From the NCBI RefSeq assembly GCF_034929435.1, contig NZ_JAYFUM010000001.1:310001-374000 (forward strand): 64,000 bases of DNA, read 5' to 3'. The notes under the pieces are model-generated. The model had not been told where the DNA came from, ran no database searches, and was given only the letters and a program-made list of their open reading frames with translations. Origin of the DNA: Arcicella rigui (GTDB lineage: Bacteria; Bacteroidota; Bacteroidia; Cytophagales; Spirosomataceae). Made by a program: the position numbers and the translations under genes. Each line of letters begins with the position of its first letter. Within the stretch, counting starts at the first letter, position 1. Positions 1 through 8,935 of this stretch are shown one piece after another.

Positions 1-559
1 CGGTGGTGTTGACATCGTAGTAAACAATGCGGGTATCAGTATTTCAAAATCTATTGCCGAACATTCTATCGAAGAGTGGGATAGATTATATGATATTTTA
101 GTAAAAGGTCAATTCTTGGTTTCACAAGTAGGAGTGGCAATGATGCGTAAACAAAATTTAGGTGGCGACATCGTGAATATTGTTTCTAAAAATGCCGTAG
201 TAGCCGGCCCGAACAATCCGGGATATGGTTCTGCGAAAGCGGCCCAAGCACATTTAACTCGTTTGATGGCGGCAGAATTAGGCGGCGACAAAATCAGAGT
301 AAACACCGTAAATCCAGATGCAGTAATTTCAGATTCAAATATCTGGGCAGGCGGATGGGCTGAAGGTCGTGCGAAAGCTTACGGAATCACGGTCGAAGAA
401 TTACCAGCTTATTACGCAAAACGTACTTTATTGAACGAAATCATTCTTCCAGACGATATTGCTAATGCTTGTTTTGCTTTTGTAGGTGGTTTATTAAATA
501 AATCAACTGGAAATGCCTTGAACGTAGATGGCGGTGTAGCAATGGGCTTTTATAGATAA
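1..559 (+). CDS. C-terminal part of rhamnulose-phosphate aldolase / short-chain dehydrogenase fusion (5' truncated by window)
   Basis: The reading frame is open from base 2 and has no start, so the gene begins outside the window. The visible 185 residues are the end of a Rossmann short-chain dehydrogenase: an NNAG motif at the start, a catalytic Tyr-x3-Lys (YGSAK) near base 230, and an SDR-type C-terminus ending NVDGGVAMGFYR. In Bacteroidota this type of SDR is fused behind a class II aldolase that splits rhamnulose-1-phosphate, and the SDR half handles L-lactaldehyde (RhaEW type). The aldolase half is not visible, so the fusion is inferred from the following RhaI and sugar kinase genes. A free-standing SDR is the alternative. 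Confidence 0.75.
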   Translation, partial: GGVDIVVNNAGISISKSIAEHSIEEWDRLYDILVKGQFLVSQVGVAMMRKQNLGGDIVNIVSKNAVVAGPNNPGYGSAKAAQAHLTRLMAAELGGDKIRVNTVNPDAVISDSNIWAGGWAEGRAKAYGITVEELPAYYAKRTLLNEIILPDDIANACFAFVGGLLNKSTGNALNVDGGVAMGFYR

Positions 560-562
560 TTT

Positions 563-627
563 ATGATGTTTGATGTATGAAGTATGATTTAGTACAAAAA
601 TATCATACTTCATATATCAGACATCAT
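563..627. repeat. Intergenic imperfect hairpin, ATGTATGAAGTATGA word family
   Basis: Two 26-base arms (563-588 and 602-627) are complementary with only two mismatches and flank a 13-base loop. The arms consist of the degenerate word ATGATGT/GATGTATGA/AGTATGAT. The element starts 4 bases after the SDR stop codon and lies inside the rhamnose operon. There is no T-run after it, so it is not a standard terminator; it could stabilise or partly terminate the transcript. Confidence 0.8.
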
Positions 628-686
628 ATATTCATTCATAAACTATCGTACATCAATAAAATCTTTTTAATACTTTTTCCTCTCCA

Positions 687-1961
687 ATGCAACTCGAAAA
701 ATATAAAATCCAATCACATAACGAAGATGTACTTGCGGGGCATCAGCGTAAATTAGCATTTACTCTTTCCGAAGTAGAAAATGCTGAAAGTATCATTCAA
801 AAATTAGTTGATTTCCAAATCGCAATTCCTTCTTGGGCTTTAGGTACAGGCGGAACTCGTTTCGGTCGTTTTTCTGGCGGCGGAGAGCCAAGAAGTTTGG
901 AAGAAAAAATTGAAGATGTAGGTTTACTTCATTCATTAAACCAAGCAAGTGGTGCTATTTCATTACATATTCCTTGGGATATTCCTCAGAATCCACAAGC
1001 CATTAAAGTATTAGCGGCACAGCACGGTTTGAAATTCGATGCCGTAAACTCGAATACTTTCCAAGACCAACCCAACCAAGCCCATTCGTATAAATTTGGT
1101 TCACTTCAAAATGTAAATAAAGCCATTCGTAAACAAGCGATTGAGCATAACATTGAAGTAATCAAACAAGGAATTGAATTAGGTTCTGAATCGCTAACAG
1201 TTTGGTTATCGGATGGTTCTTGTTTTCCGGGTCAATTAAATTTCCGTAAAGCTTACCAAAATACCTTGGAAAGTTTGGAGGAAATCTACGCAGCTTTACC
1301 TGATAACTGGAAATTGTTCTTAGAATATAAATGTGCTGAACCTAATTTCTATTCAACTACGGTGGGAGATTGGGGACAGTCGTATTCTTACGTAAAAAAA
1401 TTAGGTGACAAAGCCTTTACTTTGGTTGATTTAGGTCACCATTTACCAAATGCCAATATCGAGCAAATCGTTTCATTGTTATTAATGGAAGGTAAATTGG
1501 GTGGTTTCCACTTCAATGATTCTAAATATGGCGATGACGATTTAACGGCTGGTGCATTAAAACCTTACCAATTATTCTTAATCTTCAACGAATTGGTAGA
1601 AGGTATGGATGCCAGAGGAATGAATCACGCCACAGATTTAGGTTGGATGATTGATGCTTCGCACAACGTAAAAGACCCATTAGAAGATTTGTTACAATCG
1701 GTTGAAGCCATTATGACGGCTTACGCTCAGGCATTGTCTGTGGATAAAAAAGCTTTAGAAATTGCTCAAGAAGAAAACGACGTAGTACGTTGTCAGGAAA
1801 TTTTGCAAAATGCTTTCCGTACTGATGTTCGTGCTTTGGTAGCCGAAGCTCGCCTTCGTGCAGGTGGTGCATTGAATCCGATTGCCTTGTACCGCAACTT
1901 GAAAGTTAGAGAAAATTTGATTCAAGAAAGAGGCTTAAAAGCCGTTTCTACTGGGCTTTAA
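687..1961 (+). CDS. rhaI: L-rhamnose isomerase, RhaI type
   Basis: The product is 424 residues, the usual size of the TIM-barrel RhaI family (L-rhamnose to L-rhamnulose, metal dependent), which is distinct from enterobacterial RhaA. Candidate metal ligands are the Glu in LFLEYKCAEP, Asp and His in LVDLGHH, His in GGFHFNDS and Asp/His in MIDASHN. The ATG at 687 is the first start after the upstream hairpin. The gene lies between the dehydrogenase fusion and the sugar kinase, 6 bp from the latter, as expected for a cytoplasmic rhamnose pathway. Action on related sugars cannot be excluded from sequence. Confidence 0.88.
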   Translation: MQLEKYKIQSHNEDVLAGHQRKLAFTLSEVENAESIIQKLVDFQIAIPSWALGTGGTRFGRFSGGGEPRSLEEKIEDVGLLHSLNQASGAISLHIPWDIPQNPQAIKVLAAQHGLKFDAVNSNTFQDQPNQAHSYKFGSLQNVNKAIRKQAIEHNIEVIKQGIELGSESLTVWLSDGSCFPGQLNFRKAYQNTLESLEEIYAALPDNWKLFLEYKCAEPNFYSTTVGDWGQSYSYVKKLGDKAFTLVDLGHHLPNANIEQIVSLLLMEGKLGGFHFNDSKYGDDDLTAGALKPYQLFLIFNELVEGMDARGMNHATDLGWMIDASHNVKDPLEDLLQSVEAIMTAYAQALSVDKKALEIAQEENDVVRCQEILQNAFRTDVRALVAEARLRAGGALNPIALYRNLKVRENLIQERGLKAVSTGL

Positions 1962-1967
1962 TATTGT

Positions 1968-3350
1968 ATGGCAAACCAAACTTCTGTTATTGCTATTTTT
2001 GATATTGGCAAAACCAATAAAAAACTGTTTCTCTTTGACGAACGGTATAAAATTGTTTTAGAAAAATCGACCCAATTCGACGAAACCCAAGACGAAGACG
2101 GTGATAACTGTGAAGATTTAGACCTCCTTAACGCTTGGGTAACCAAGACTTTTGAGGAGGTGCTAAACCTTCCTGAATTTGCGATTAAAGCATTAAACTT
2201 TTCTACTTACGGAGCAAGTTTCGTTCATCTTGATTCATCTGGAAAAGCCATTGCTCCGCTTTATAATTACCTGAAAGCGTATCCCGAAGATTTGAAAAAA
2301 CGCTTTTATGATACTTATGATGGCGAACAGAAATTCTCTCAAATTTCGGCTTCTCCCGTATTAGGAAGTTTAAATTCAGGAATGGTTTTGTATCGTTTGA
2401 AATACGAAAAACCTGAATTGTATGCTAAAATCAAGTATTCGCTTCACTTGCCACAGTATTTGAATTTCTTGTTTACAGGAAATTTTTATTCAGATATTAC
2501 AAGTATTGGTTGTCACACAAATCTTTGGGATTTTACCAAAAATACTTACCACCGATGGGTGAAAGAAGAAGGAGTGGACGAAAAATTAGCTCCGATTTTT
2601 CCATCTAATCAAGTACAAACTAAAAACATTGACGAGCGTTCTTTACAAGTAGGAGTGGGCTTGCATGATAGTTCAGCAGCTTTGATTCCTTACTTGGCGA
2701 GTTTTTCAGAACCTTTTATTTTACTTTCAACGGGTACTTGGTGTATAAGCTTGAATCCTTTCAATCACATTCCACTCAGTGCCGAAGAATTGCAGTACGA
2801 TTGTTTATCGTACATGCACTACGAAGGTAAGCCCGTAAAAGCGTCAAGATTGTTTGCTGGCTACGAACACGAACAACAAACCAAACGTTTGGCTTCGCAT
2901 TTCAAGGTAGCAAACGATTATTTCAAAACAGTAAAATGCGATGACGAACTTTTGCACAGATTAAGAGAAAGCCAATTGCATGGCGAAGACGACCATCTGC
3001 GAGAAGCCAAACGTCCGCCTTTGCAAGAATCACTTTTTGGAAGTAGAGATTTAACGGTTTTTAGTAATTACGAAGAAGCCTATCATCAATTAATTATCGA
3101 CATCGTTTCGCAACAATTAATTGCTACTGAATTGGTTTTGAATAATTCGCCCGTTAAAAAACTATTTGTGGACGGAGGTTTCGGGAAGAATGAAATTTTT
3201 ATGAAGTTATTAGCCGCCGCTTTCCCGACTTTAGAAGTATATGCTGCTTCTGTGGCTCAGGCTACTTCTTTGGGTGCAGCCTTGGCAATTCATAAACATT
3301 GGAACAGCCAGCCTTTAGTAGAAAACTTAATAGAATTAAGATCTTTTTAA
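1968..3350 (+). CDS. FGGY-family carbohydrate kinase, probable L-rhamnulokinase
   Basis: The product is 460 residues. The N-terminus carries the actin-like ATPase phosphate motif (FDIGKTNKK, residues about 10-18), and the C-terminal half carries the adenosine-binding motif VDGGFGKNE. This is the two-domain FGGY sugar kinase fold. With RhaI immediately upstream, the expected substrate is L-rhamnulose, phosphorylated for the aldolase. The start is 6 bp after the rhaI stop, so translation is probably coupled. Substrate assignment is from context; other ketose kinases of this family look alike. Confidence 0.8.
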   Translation: MANQTSVIAIFDIGKTNKKLFLFDERYKIVLEKSTQFDETQDEDGDNCEDLDLLNAWVTKTFEEVLNLPEFAIKALNFSTYGASFVHLDSSGKAIAPLYNYLKAYPEDLKKRFYDTYDGEQKFSQISASPVLGSLNSGMVLYRLKYEKPELYAKIKYSLHLPQYLNFLFTGNFYSDITSIGCHTNLWDFTKNTYHRWVKEEGVDEKLAPIFPSNQVQTKNIDERSLQVGVGLHDSSAALIPYLASFSEPFILLSTGTWCISLNPFNHIPLSAEELQYDCLSYMHYEGKPVKASRLFAGYEHEQQTKRLASHFKVANDYFKTVKCDDELLHRLRESQLHGEDDHLREAKRPPLQESLFGSRDLTVFSNYEEAYHQLIIDIVSQQLIATELVLNNSPVKKLFVDGGFGKNEIFMKLLAAAFPTLEVYAASVAQATSLGAALAIHKHWNSQPLVENLIELRSF

Positions 3351-3491
3351 GCAGTGATTAGTATTTTAAATTGTTACTTATCAAATATTTACAATAAGAA
3401 AAACATTGCTTGAATTTTATTGATTACTCAATAGCATTACCAATAATACGCAATCATAATATTAATAATTTTTTGGATTTATTTATTTCCT

Positions 3492-3524
3492 AAACGGACA
3501 TTGTTTTTCAGTGTCCGTTTTTAT
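3492..3524 (+). terminator. Rho-independent terminator of the rhamnose operon
   Basis: Perfect 9-bp stem AAACGGACA / TGTCCGTTT (3492-3500 and 3512-3520) with an 11-base loop, followed by TTATTT. It lies about 140 bp after the sugar kinase stop codon. Confidence 0.8.
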
Positions 3525-3547
3525 TTCTTAGGAGCATAAAAATAAAA

Positions 3548-3586
3548 AAAGTGATTAAACGAAATGAGGGGGCGTTTAATCACTTT
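3548..3586 (-). terminator. Strong hairpin with T-run on the minus strand
   Basis: A perfect 14-bp inverted repeat (3548-3561 and 3573-3586, core GTGATTAAACG) has an 11-base loop. The T-rich tail lies on the minus strand side, at 3535-3547 read in reverse, although both flanking genes are on the plus strand. It could block antisense transcription, or be an operator or a processed RNA structure. Confidence 0.5.
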
Positions 3587-3805
3587 GCTCTGCTAAACTC
3601 CAATTCAATCACTGAATTGATTTCTATGCGACAAAATTAGTATAAATACTCAATATATTAATAAGTATATATACTTATTTTGTTGAAAACTTTTTAAGAT
3701 TGATTTTTCGGGTAGATTGTATAAACTCATAAGTACTTGTAAATTGCAAAGCCATTGAGCCAAGATAATAGCCGAACGATTATCTACTGCTCTAATCTAT
3801 TGAAT

Positions 3806-5323
3806 ATGAGTATCTTAAAAAAATTAGCCAGTGAAACTGCTTCGTATGGAGTAAGTACAATTTTAGGAAGGTCGCTAAACTTTCTTTTGGTAATCGTACA
3901 TACGGCTGCTTTTTTGCCGAAAGAACTGAACGTCAACGTAAAGCTCTATGCCTACATTGCCATTGCCAATATTATATATACTTATGGCATGGAAACGGCA
4001 TTTTTCAGATTTGCCGCCGAAGACAAAGCCAAGTATTATAACATCATCCAAACTGCCATTACCGTCAGTAGTTGTGTATTTTCAGGAATACTGACTCTCT
4101 TTTCTTCACCGATTATTTCGGCATTGGGCTATCCCGGAAAAGAAATGTTCTTGATTTGGATTGCACTCATCGTAGCAACAGACGCCATTACGGCTATTCC
4201 CTTCGCTCGGTTGAGATTAGAGAAAAAAACCAAGCAGTTTGTCAAAGCTAAAATCTTTAATATTCTTGTGAATGTAGCTTTGAACGTGATTTTCTTGTTG
4301 GGTTTCAAAAAAATTGCAGAGGGCGACTATTTTCTTTTTTTACAACCTTTAGCTCAAAAATTGTACGTACCAAGTATCGGGGCAGGTTATATCTTTTTGG
4401 CAAATCTTTTGGCAAACTTTTCACTTTTCTATTTCCTAAAAGCAGAGTTTAAAGACTTTAAATTCCAGTTCGACAAAGACGCTTTTCGTAATCTATGGAT
4501 TTACGCTTATCCCGTAATGATTATGACTTTGGCAAGTACTTTCAATTTGATGTTTGATAGAATCCTTTTAGAAAAACTTTTGCCCGAAGGTTTCTATCCC
4601 AATCTTACTTCACAAGAAGCACTCGGAATTTACGGTAATGTGTATAAGTTGTCTATATTTATGTCATTGGCAACACAGGCATTTCGCTATGCAGCAGAGC
4701 CTTTTTTCTTGTCGAAAGTAGATGATAAAAACTCTCCAGAAACTTTAGCTGATGTTACGAAATGGTTTTTAATTACTTGTATTTTTATCTGGCTTGGCGT
4801 TTGTCTAAACCTCGATTTACTGAAAGTACTCTTCTTGCGTAAGCAAATCTATTGGGAAGGCATGAGTGTAGTGCCGATTCTACTTTTGGCGAATCTGTTC
4901 TTAGGAGTTTATTATAATATTTCAGTTTGGTTCAAACTAAATAAAAAGACCTACTTCGGTACAAGAATTACACTGATTGGACTTGCAATAACAATATTGT
5001 TCAATATCATCCTCATTCCCAGAATGGGTTATATGGGTTGTGCAGTAGCCTTTTTAATTTCTTGTTTTTCAATGACAGCCATCTGTTATTACTACGGTCA
5101 GAAGTATTATCCTGTGCCTTATAAAATACTTTCTGCGTTTGGCTATATTGTATCAGCAGGCGTATTGATTTTCTGTACCTTAAAAATAAATATTGATAAT
5201 CTGTGGGTATCAGTGCCTTATCACTTACTCTTATTAATATTATACACCGCAGGTGTTGTTTTGGTTGAGCGTAAAACGATTATCCCCTTGAAAGTCAGAG
5301 ATAAATATGCTTTTTTAAAATAA
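3806..5323 (+). CDS. Polysaccharide/oligosaccharide flippase (Wzx/MATE-like membrane protein)
   Basis: The product is 505 residues with roughly 12-14 hydrophobic segments and no cleavable signal, typical of the MOP/Wzx family that flips lipid-linked sugars across the inner membrane. The frame is open from TTG 3755, but I chose the ATG at 3806 because the protein then begins MSILKKLASETASYG, the usual start of this family in Bacteroidota. Family membership is clear from the pattern AFFRFAAE and the alternating helices; the substrate is unknown. No glycan genes adjoin it here; ZapA and RNase Y follow. Confidence 0.82.
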   Translation: MSILKKLASETASYGVSTILGRSLNFLLVIVHTAAFLPKELNVNVKLYAYIAIANIIYTYGMETAFFRFAAEDKAKYYNIIQTAITVSSCVFSGILTLFSSPIISALGYPGKEMFLIWIALIVATDAITAIPFARLRLEKKTKQFVKAKIFNILVNVALNVIFLLGFKKIAEGDYFLFLQPLAQKLYVPSIGAGYIFLANLLANFSLFYFLKAEFKDFKFQFDKDAFRNLWIYAYPVMIMTLASTFNLMFDRILLEKLLPEGFYPNLTSQEALGIYGNVYKLSIFMSLATQAFRYAAEPFFLSKVDDKNSPETLADVTKWFLITCIFIWLGVCLNLDLLKVLFLRKQIYWEGMSVVPILLLANLFLGVYYNISVWFKLNKKTYFGTRITLIGLAITILFNIILIPRMGYMGCAVAFLISCFSMTAICYYYGQKYYPVPYKILSAFGYIVSAGVLIFCTLKINIDNLWVSVPYHLLLLILYTAGVVLVERKTIIPLKVRDKYAFLK

Positions 5324-5478
5324 ATAATATAAATTTTTCGATGAAATTATAGAACTTTGTATTAAGTAGAATTAGAGTGTTTTTGTTTTTTGGAGGCATA
5401 AAGCCAAAATTGATTTTAGTAATTAGATTTTTCAAGGTATATACTCTTTTCATAGGCAATTAATAATTAAACGTTTAA

Positions 5479-5811
5479 ATGATGACTGATGTGCAAATTC
5501 GAACCCAATTCGAGGCCTTAGAAATTAAACTAAGGAACGTTGTGTTGGGTTACAAAGAATTGAAGCTGAAGTTGGAACAAAGCCAAAAAGAGAATGAATT
5601 GTTGAAGAAAAACCTTGCGGATTCGCAAAGAGAAAATCAAGAATTACAGAAAAAATTAAACCAAAGATTAAAAAACTTTAAAAAATCAGATAAAATCACT
5701 AAGATTGCAGTAAACAATCTAAATAATACAGGCAATCCTGCCGAATTGAAAGAAAAACTTGACGAATATATCTTAGAAATAGAAAAGTGTATTAGCCAAC
5801 TTAGTAAATAA
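5479..5811 (+). CDS. Small coiled-coil protein next to ZapA
   Basis: The product is 110 residues. Residues about 10-70 form a charged Lys/Glu/Leu-rich coiled coil (KLKLEQSQKENELLKKNL) and the tail is a short amphipathic helix. There is no signal peptide or membrane segment. Two ATGs in a row (5479, 5482) can start it. Its place 76 bp upstream of zapA recalls short coiled-coil division partners such as ZapB, but there is no sequence proof, so a role in Z-ring bundling is only a guess from context. Confidence 0.65.
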   Translation: MMTDVQIRTQFEALEIKLRNVVLGYKELKLKLEQSQKENELLKKNLADSQRENQELQKKLNQRLKNFKKSDKITKIAVNNLNNTGNPAELKEKLDEYILEIEKCISQLSK

Positions 5812-5887
5812 TAAAGTTTAAAAATCAATAGTTTCTCGGTTTAATAGTCTATTTTAACTAAAAACTTTTAATTCCAAAACTTATATA

Positions 5888-6178
5888 ATGGCCGAAAAAG
5901 TCCCTTGTAATATAGTCGTTGCACACGAACCCTTCAGCTTAACTGTTGGAAAGGAAGAAGAAGAATTCGTTCGCAAGGCTGCTAAGTTGATTAATGAGAA
6001 AATGGATTCATATCGAGAAACCAAAAAGGTTCACTCTCACCAACGCCTCTTAGCTTTAGTGGCTTTGGATTTTGTGATGAGTAACTTAAAATTTGATGCC
6101 AAACATAATGATCTTCAGATGTCGGTGACGGGGAAAATTGCTGAGTTGGACAAATTACTGAGTTCTGTGATTGAATGA
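5888..6178 (+). CDS. zapA: Cell division protein ZapA
   Basis: The product is 96 residues, the normal ZapA length. It has a globular N-terminal part containing the EEEEFVRKAAKLIN helix, and then a helix with HQRLLALVALDF and a C-terminal coiled coil. ZapA is a cytoplasmic FtsZ-binding protein that cross-links protofilaments at the division site. It follows the coiled-coil protein and precedes the rny gene. The start codon is the first in-frame ATG. Confidence 0.85.
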   Translation: MAEKVPCNIVVAHEPFSLTVGKEEEEFVRKAAKLINEKMDSYRETKKVHSHQRLLALVALDFVMSNLKFDAKHNDLQMSVTGKIAELDKLLSSVIE

Positions 6179-6209
6179 GTTGATATATTTATTTCTTCAT
6201 TAAATTTGT

Positions 6210-6390
6210 TTTAAACGTTATTTGCCACAGAAGCCAAAGGAACATATAGCCTTTTGTTTTTGAGACTTACACCAGACGTTTATTTTTCTTTTCATATTCA
6301 ATAGGCATTTGTCTGTTTTAGTTCTTTTTTTCCACATAATAGTTATTCGTAGGATATTTCTTGAGCTACGGAAACCATTAACTAAAACGA
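6210..6390 (+). ncRNA. Candidate structured RNA (6S-like, ssrS) between zapA and rny
   Basis: The 221 bp gap between zapA and rny has no ORF but has pairing potential over about 180 nt. Outer pairings are GTTA (6217-6220) with TAAC (6379-6382), and TTTGCC with GGAAA. An apical hairpin pairs CAGAC (near 6272) with GTCTG (6311-6315). 6S RNA is about 180 nt and is often encoded just downstream of zapA in other bacteria; I believe the same holds in Bacteroidota, but this is recall. The competing reading is a structured rny leader (see the 6315-6388 hairpin in findings). Confidence 0.4.
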
Positions 6391-6399
6391 TATAAATAA

Positions 6400-7977
6400 A
6401 TGCTAACTCCCATCATTGCCGCAGTTGCTTCGCTGATAGCGGGAATATTTGTCGGTAAAATTGCCTTTGCAAAAAATACGCAGAGAATAGAAGATGAAGC
6501 TAATTCCAAAGCTGCCGATATTGTAAAAAATGCTGAAATTCAAGCAGAGAATATCAAAAAAGATAGAATCTTAGAAGCTAAAGAAAAGTTTTTGAAATTA
6601 CGTTCTGAATTCGAAGAGGATTCAAATAAGAAAAAACAAATTTTGGTTCAAAACGAACAAAAATTGAAAGAACGTGAGCGTATTATTCAGATTTCGATGG
6701 AGCAAAACAAGAAATTGGAAGCTGAGTTGAATTCACAAAGACAATCAATTACTTCAAAAGAAGAAAATCTAAGAAAGAAAAGCGAAGACGTTGAGAAAAA
6801 GCGTATCCAAGCAGAAGAAATGTTGGCTTCGCAAGTTTCGCAATTAGAAAAAATCGCAAGCCTTACTGCCGACGAAGCTCGCCAGCAATTGATTGATGCC
6901 CTTCGTGCCGAAGCTGAAACAAAAGCTTCTTCTATCATTAAAAATACAATTGAAGAAGCAAAATTAACAGCTACCAAAGAAGCGAAGAAAGTAGTAATTG
7001 AAACCATTCAAAGAACTGCCGCTGAAAATGCAATTGAAAACTGTGTGTCGGTTTTCAACATAGAATCGGATGATGTAAAAGGTAAAATCATTGGTCGTGA
7101 AGGACGTAACATTCGTGCTTTAGAAGCAGCTACGGGTGTTGAATTTATCGTTGATGATACGCCAGAAGCGATTATTATTTCTGGTTTCGATCCTGTTCGT
7201 CGTGAAATTGCTCGTTTGTCATTACACCGTTTAGTACAAGATGGTCGTATTCACCCAGCACGTATCGAAGAAGTAGTAGCCAAAACGAAGAAAAATATTG
7301 ATGAAGAAATCATCGAAATTGGCGAGCGTACTGTGATTGATTTAGGAATTCATGGTTTACACCCTGAGCTTATCAAAATGGTTGGTAGAATGCGTTTCCG
7401 TTCATCTTATGGACAGAACCTTTTACAGCACTCAAGAGAAGTATCGAAACTTTGTGCTACGATGGCGGCTGAATTGGGCTTAAATGCGAAGTTGGCAAAA
7501 CGTGCAGGTTTATTACACGATATTGGTAAAGTATGGCACGAAGAAGCCGAATTACCACACGCAATTTTGGGTATGCAATTGGCGGAGAAGTACAAAGAAA
7601 ATGCAGAAGTATGTAATGCCATTGGAGCTCACCACGATGAAATTGAGATGACTTCAATGATTTCACCAATCATCCAAGTTTGTGATGCTATCTCTGGTTC
7701 TCGTCCGGGAGCAAGACGTGAGATGATGGAATCTTATATGCGTCGTTTGAAAGAATTAGAAGAATTGGCTGTAAGCTTTAGCGGTGTTCAGAAATGTTAC
7801 GCTATTCAAGCTGGTCGTGAATTAAGAGTTTTGGTAGATTCAGAAAATGTTTCTGATGAAAAAGCAAGTATGCTTTCTTATGATATTTCGCAGAAAATTG
7901 AGAAAGAAATGCAGTATCCGGGGCAAATTAAAGTAACGGTAATTCGTGAAATGAGAGCCGTGAATTATGCCAAATAG
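6400..7977 (+). CDS. rny: Ribonuclease Y
   Basis: The product is 525 residues, full length for RNase Y. Domains in order: an N-terminal transmembrane helix (about 2-24), a long charged coiled coil (about 30-200), a KH RNA-binding domain containing GKIIGREGRNIRALE (about 225-290), and an HD phosphohydrolase domain with LLHDIGK and GAHHDE. It is a membrane-anchored endonuclease that starts mRNA decay. The 5' leader is about 220 bp and structured. A strong terminator follows directly, so the transcript ends here. Confidence 0.95.
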   Translation: MLTPIIAAVASLIAGIFVGKIAFAKNTQRIEDEANSKAADIVKNAEIQAENIKKDRILEAKEKFLKLRSEFEEDSNKKKQILVQNEQKLKERERIIQISMEQNKKLEAELNSQRQSITSKEENLRKKSEDVEKKRIQAEEMLASQVSQLEKIASLTADEARQQLIDALRAEAETKASSIIKNTIEEAKLTATKEAKKVVIETIQRTAAENAIENCVSVFNIESDDVKGKIIGREGRNIRALEAATGVEFIVDDTPEAIIISGFDPVRREIARLSLHRLVQDGRIHPARIEEVVAKTKKNIDEEIIEIGERTVIDLGIHGLHPELIKMVGRMRFRSSYGQNLLQHSREVSKLCATMAAELGLNAKLAKRAGLLHDIGKVWHEEAELPHAILGMQLAEKYKENAEVCNAIGAHHDEIEMTSMISPIIQVCDAISGSRPGARREMMESYMRRLKELEELAVSFSGVQKCYAIQAGRELRVLVDSENVSDEKASMLSYDISQKIEKEMQYPGQIKVTVIREMRAVNYAK

Positions 7978-7994
7978 TCTTAATGTAATAATAA

Positions 7995-8034
7995 AAAGGG
8001 CTGTCTTAGTTTTTAAGACAGCCCTTTCTTTTTT
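7995..8034. terminator. Bidirectional terminator between rny and the Hyi-like gene
   Basis: Perfect 14-bp stem AAAGGGCTGTCTTA / TAAGACAGCCCTTT (7995-8008, 8014-8027) with a 5-base loop. A T-run follows on the plus strand and an A-run precedes it, so it can stop transcription from both convergent genes. Confidence 0.9.
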
Positions 8035-8935
8035 ATACATCGCAAATTAAAACACCTTGTTTTAATGAAGCAATTTTGTCGGTTTTTGCAGGAATAAATT
8101 CTTGTCCGATAAAGCCTTTATAACCTGTATCAACGATAGCTTTCATAATGGCAGGGTAATTTAACTCCTGTGTATCGTCAATTTCATGTCTGCCCGGAAC
8201 GCCTCCTGTGTGGTAATGTGAAATGTATTGACTGTACTTTTTAATCGTAGCAATTACGTCGCCTTCCATGATTTGCATGTGATAAATATCATAAAGTAAT
8301 TTGAATTTATCAGAACCCACCATTTCGCACAAAGCAGCACCCCAATCGGTATGGTCGCACTGATAATCTCTGTGGTTTACTTTTGAATTCAACAATTCCA
8401 TCGTGATGGTTACGTCGTATTTTTCAGCGGTTTTCATAATTCTCTGTAAACCTTTTTTACAGTTAATTAATCCGTCCTCATCGCTCAAACCATTTCTGTT
8501 TCCAGAGAAAGTAATCAAGTTTTTGATACCAGCTTTGGCAGCTTTAGGAATCAAATCTTCATACAAAGTCACTAAAGCATCGTGGTTTTTTACATTGTTG
8601 AAACAACTTGTAAGACCCATGCCATTTCCCCAGTTGTTTGCTTCTGGCCAACCGATAGCGGCTGTTAAACCATATTTTTTTAGGATTTCCCATTCAGAAG
8701 GGCCAGTCAATTCAAGACTTTGCATACCTATCTCTTTGGCAGATTTACACAAATCTTCAAAAGGGATAGAGTCGTAACACCAACGACAAGCAGAGTGATT
8801 TACTCTACCTTTTAAGGCAGCACCCATCTGAGTGTCTGCCGCTTCAATGCGATTACTGAGCGAAGAAGTTAGCATGGTTGCAGTTACCGCACCGACTCCT
8901 TGTAGAGCCGCTCGGCGTGAAAAAGTTTTTTCCAT
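8033..8935 (-). CDS. Exported Hyi-like sugar isomerase/epimerase (TIM barrel)
   Basis: The product is 300 residues. The N-terminus MEKTFSRRAALQGVG with a hydrophobic stretch to about residue 32 looks like a Tat-type signal. The rest is a xylose-isomerase-like TIM barrel of the hydroxypyruvate isomerase family: HSACRWCYDSIPFEDLC near the start, a metal-site Glu in ITMELLNSKVNH, Asp/His in YDIYHMQ, His in SHYHTGG and Glu in FIGQEF. Substrate is unknown; hydroxypyruvate or a keto-sugar is usual for the family. It ends in the terminator shared with rny and lies downstream of the B12 operon but beyond that operon's own terminator. Confidence 0.8.
   Translation of the reverse strand: MEKTFSRRAALQGVGAVTATMLTSSLSNRIEAADTQMGAALKGRVNHSACRWCYDSIPFEDLCKSAKEIGMQSLELTGPSEWEILKKYGLTAAIGWPEANNWGNGMGLTSCFNNVKNHDALVTLYEDLIPKAAKAGIKNLITFSGNRNGLSDEDGLINCKKGLQRIMKTAEKYDVTITMELLNSKVNHRDYQCDHTDWGAALCEMVGSDKFKLLYDIYHMQIMEGDVIATIKKYSQYISHYHTGGVPGRHEIDDTQELNYPAIMKAIVDTGYKGFIGQEFIPAKTDKIASLKQGVLICDV

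Larger units (their letters stand above)
3351..3805. other. Intergenic region between rhamnose operon and flippase gene
   Basis: This 455 bp gap has no convincing ORF. It holds the terminator at 3492-3524, a second perfect 14-bp hairpin at 3548-3586, and a small hairpin at 3601-3619 (CAATTCA, loop atcac, TGAATTG). The rest is AT-rich and probably holds the promoter of the flippase gene, but no clear TAnnTTTG box was found. Confidence 0.6.

Noticed and set aside
5324..5478. Promoter search upstream of the coiled-coil gene
   Set aside because: Only partial matches to TAnnTTTG were found, so no promoter is reported.
8403..8777. 124-codon plus-strand ORF
   Set aside because: Antisense shadow of the Hyi-like gene.
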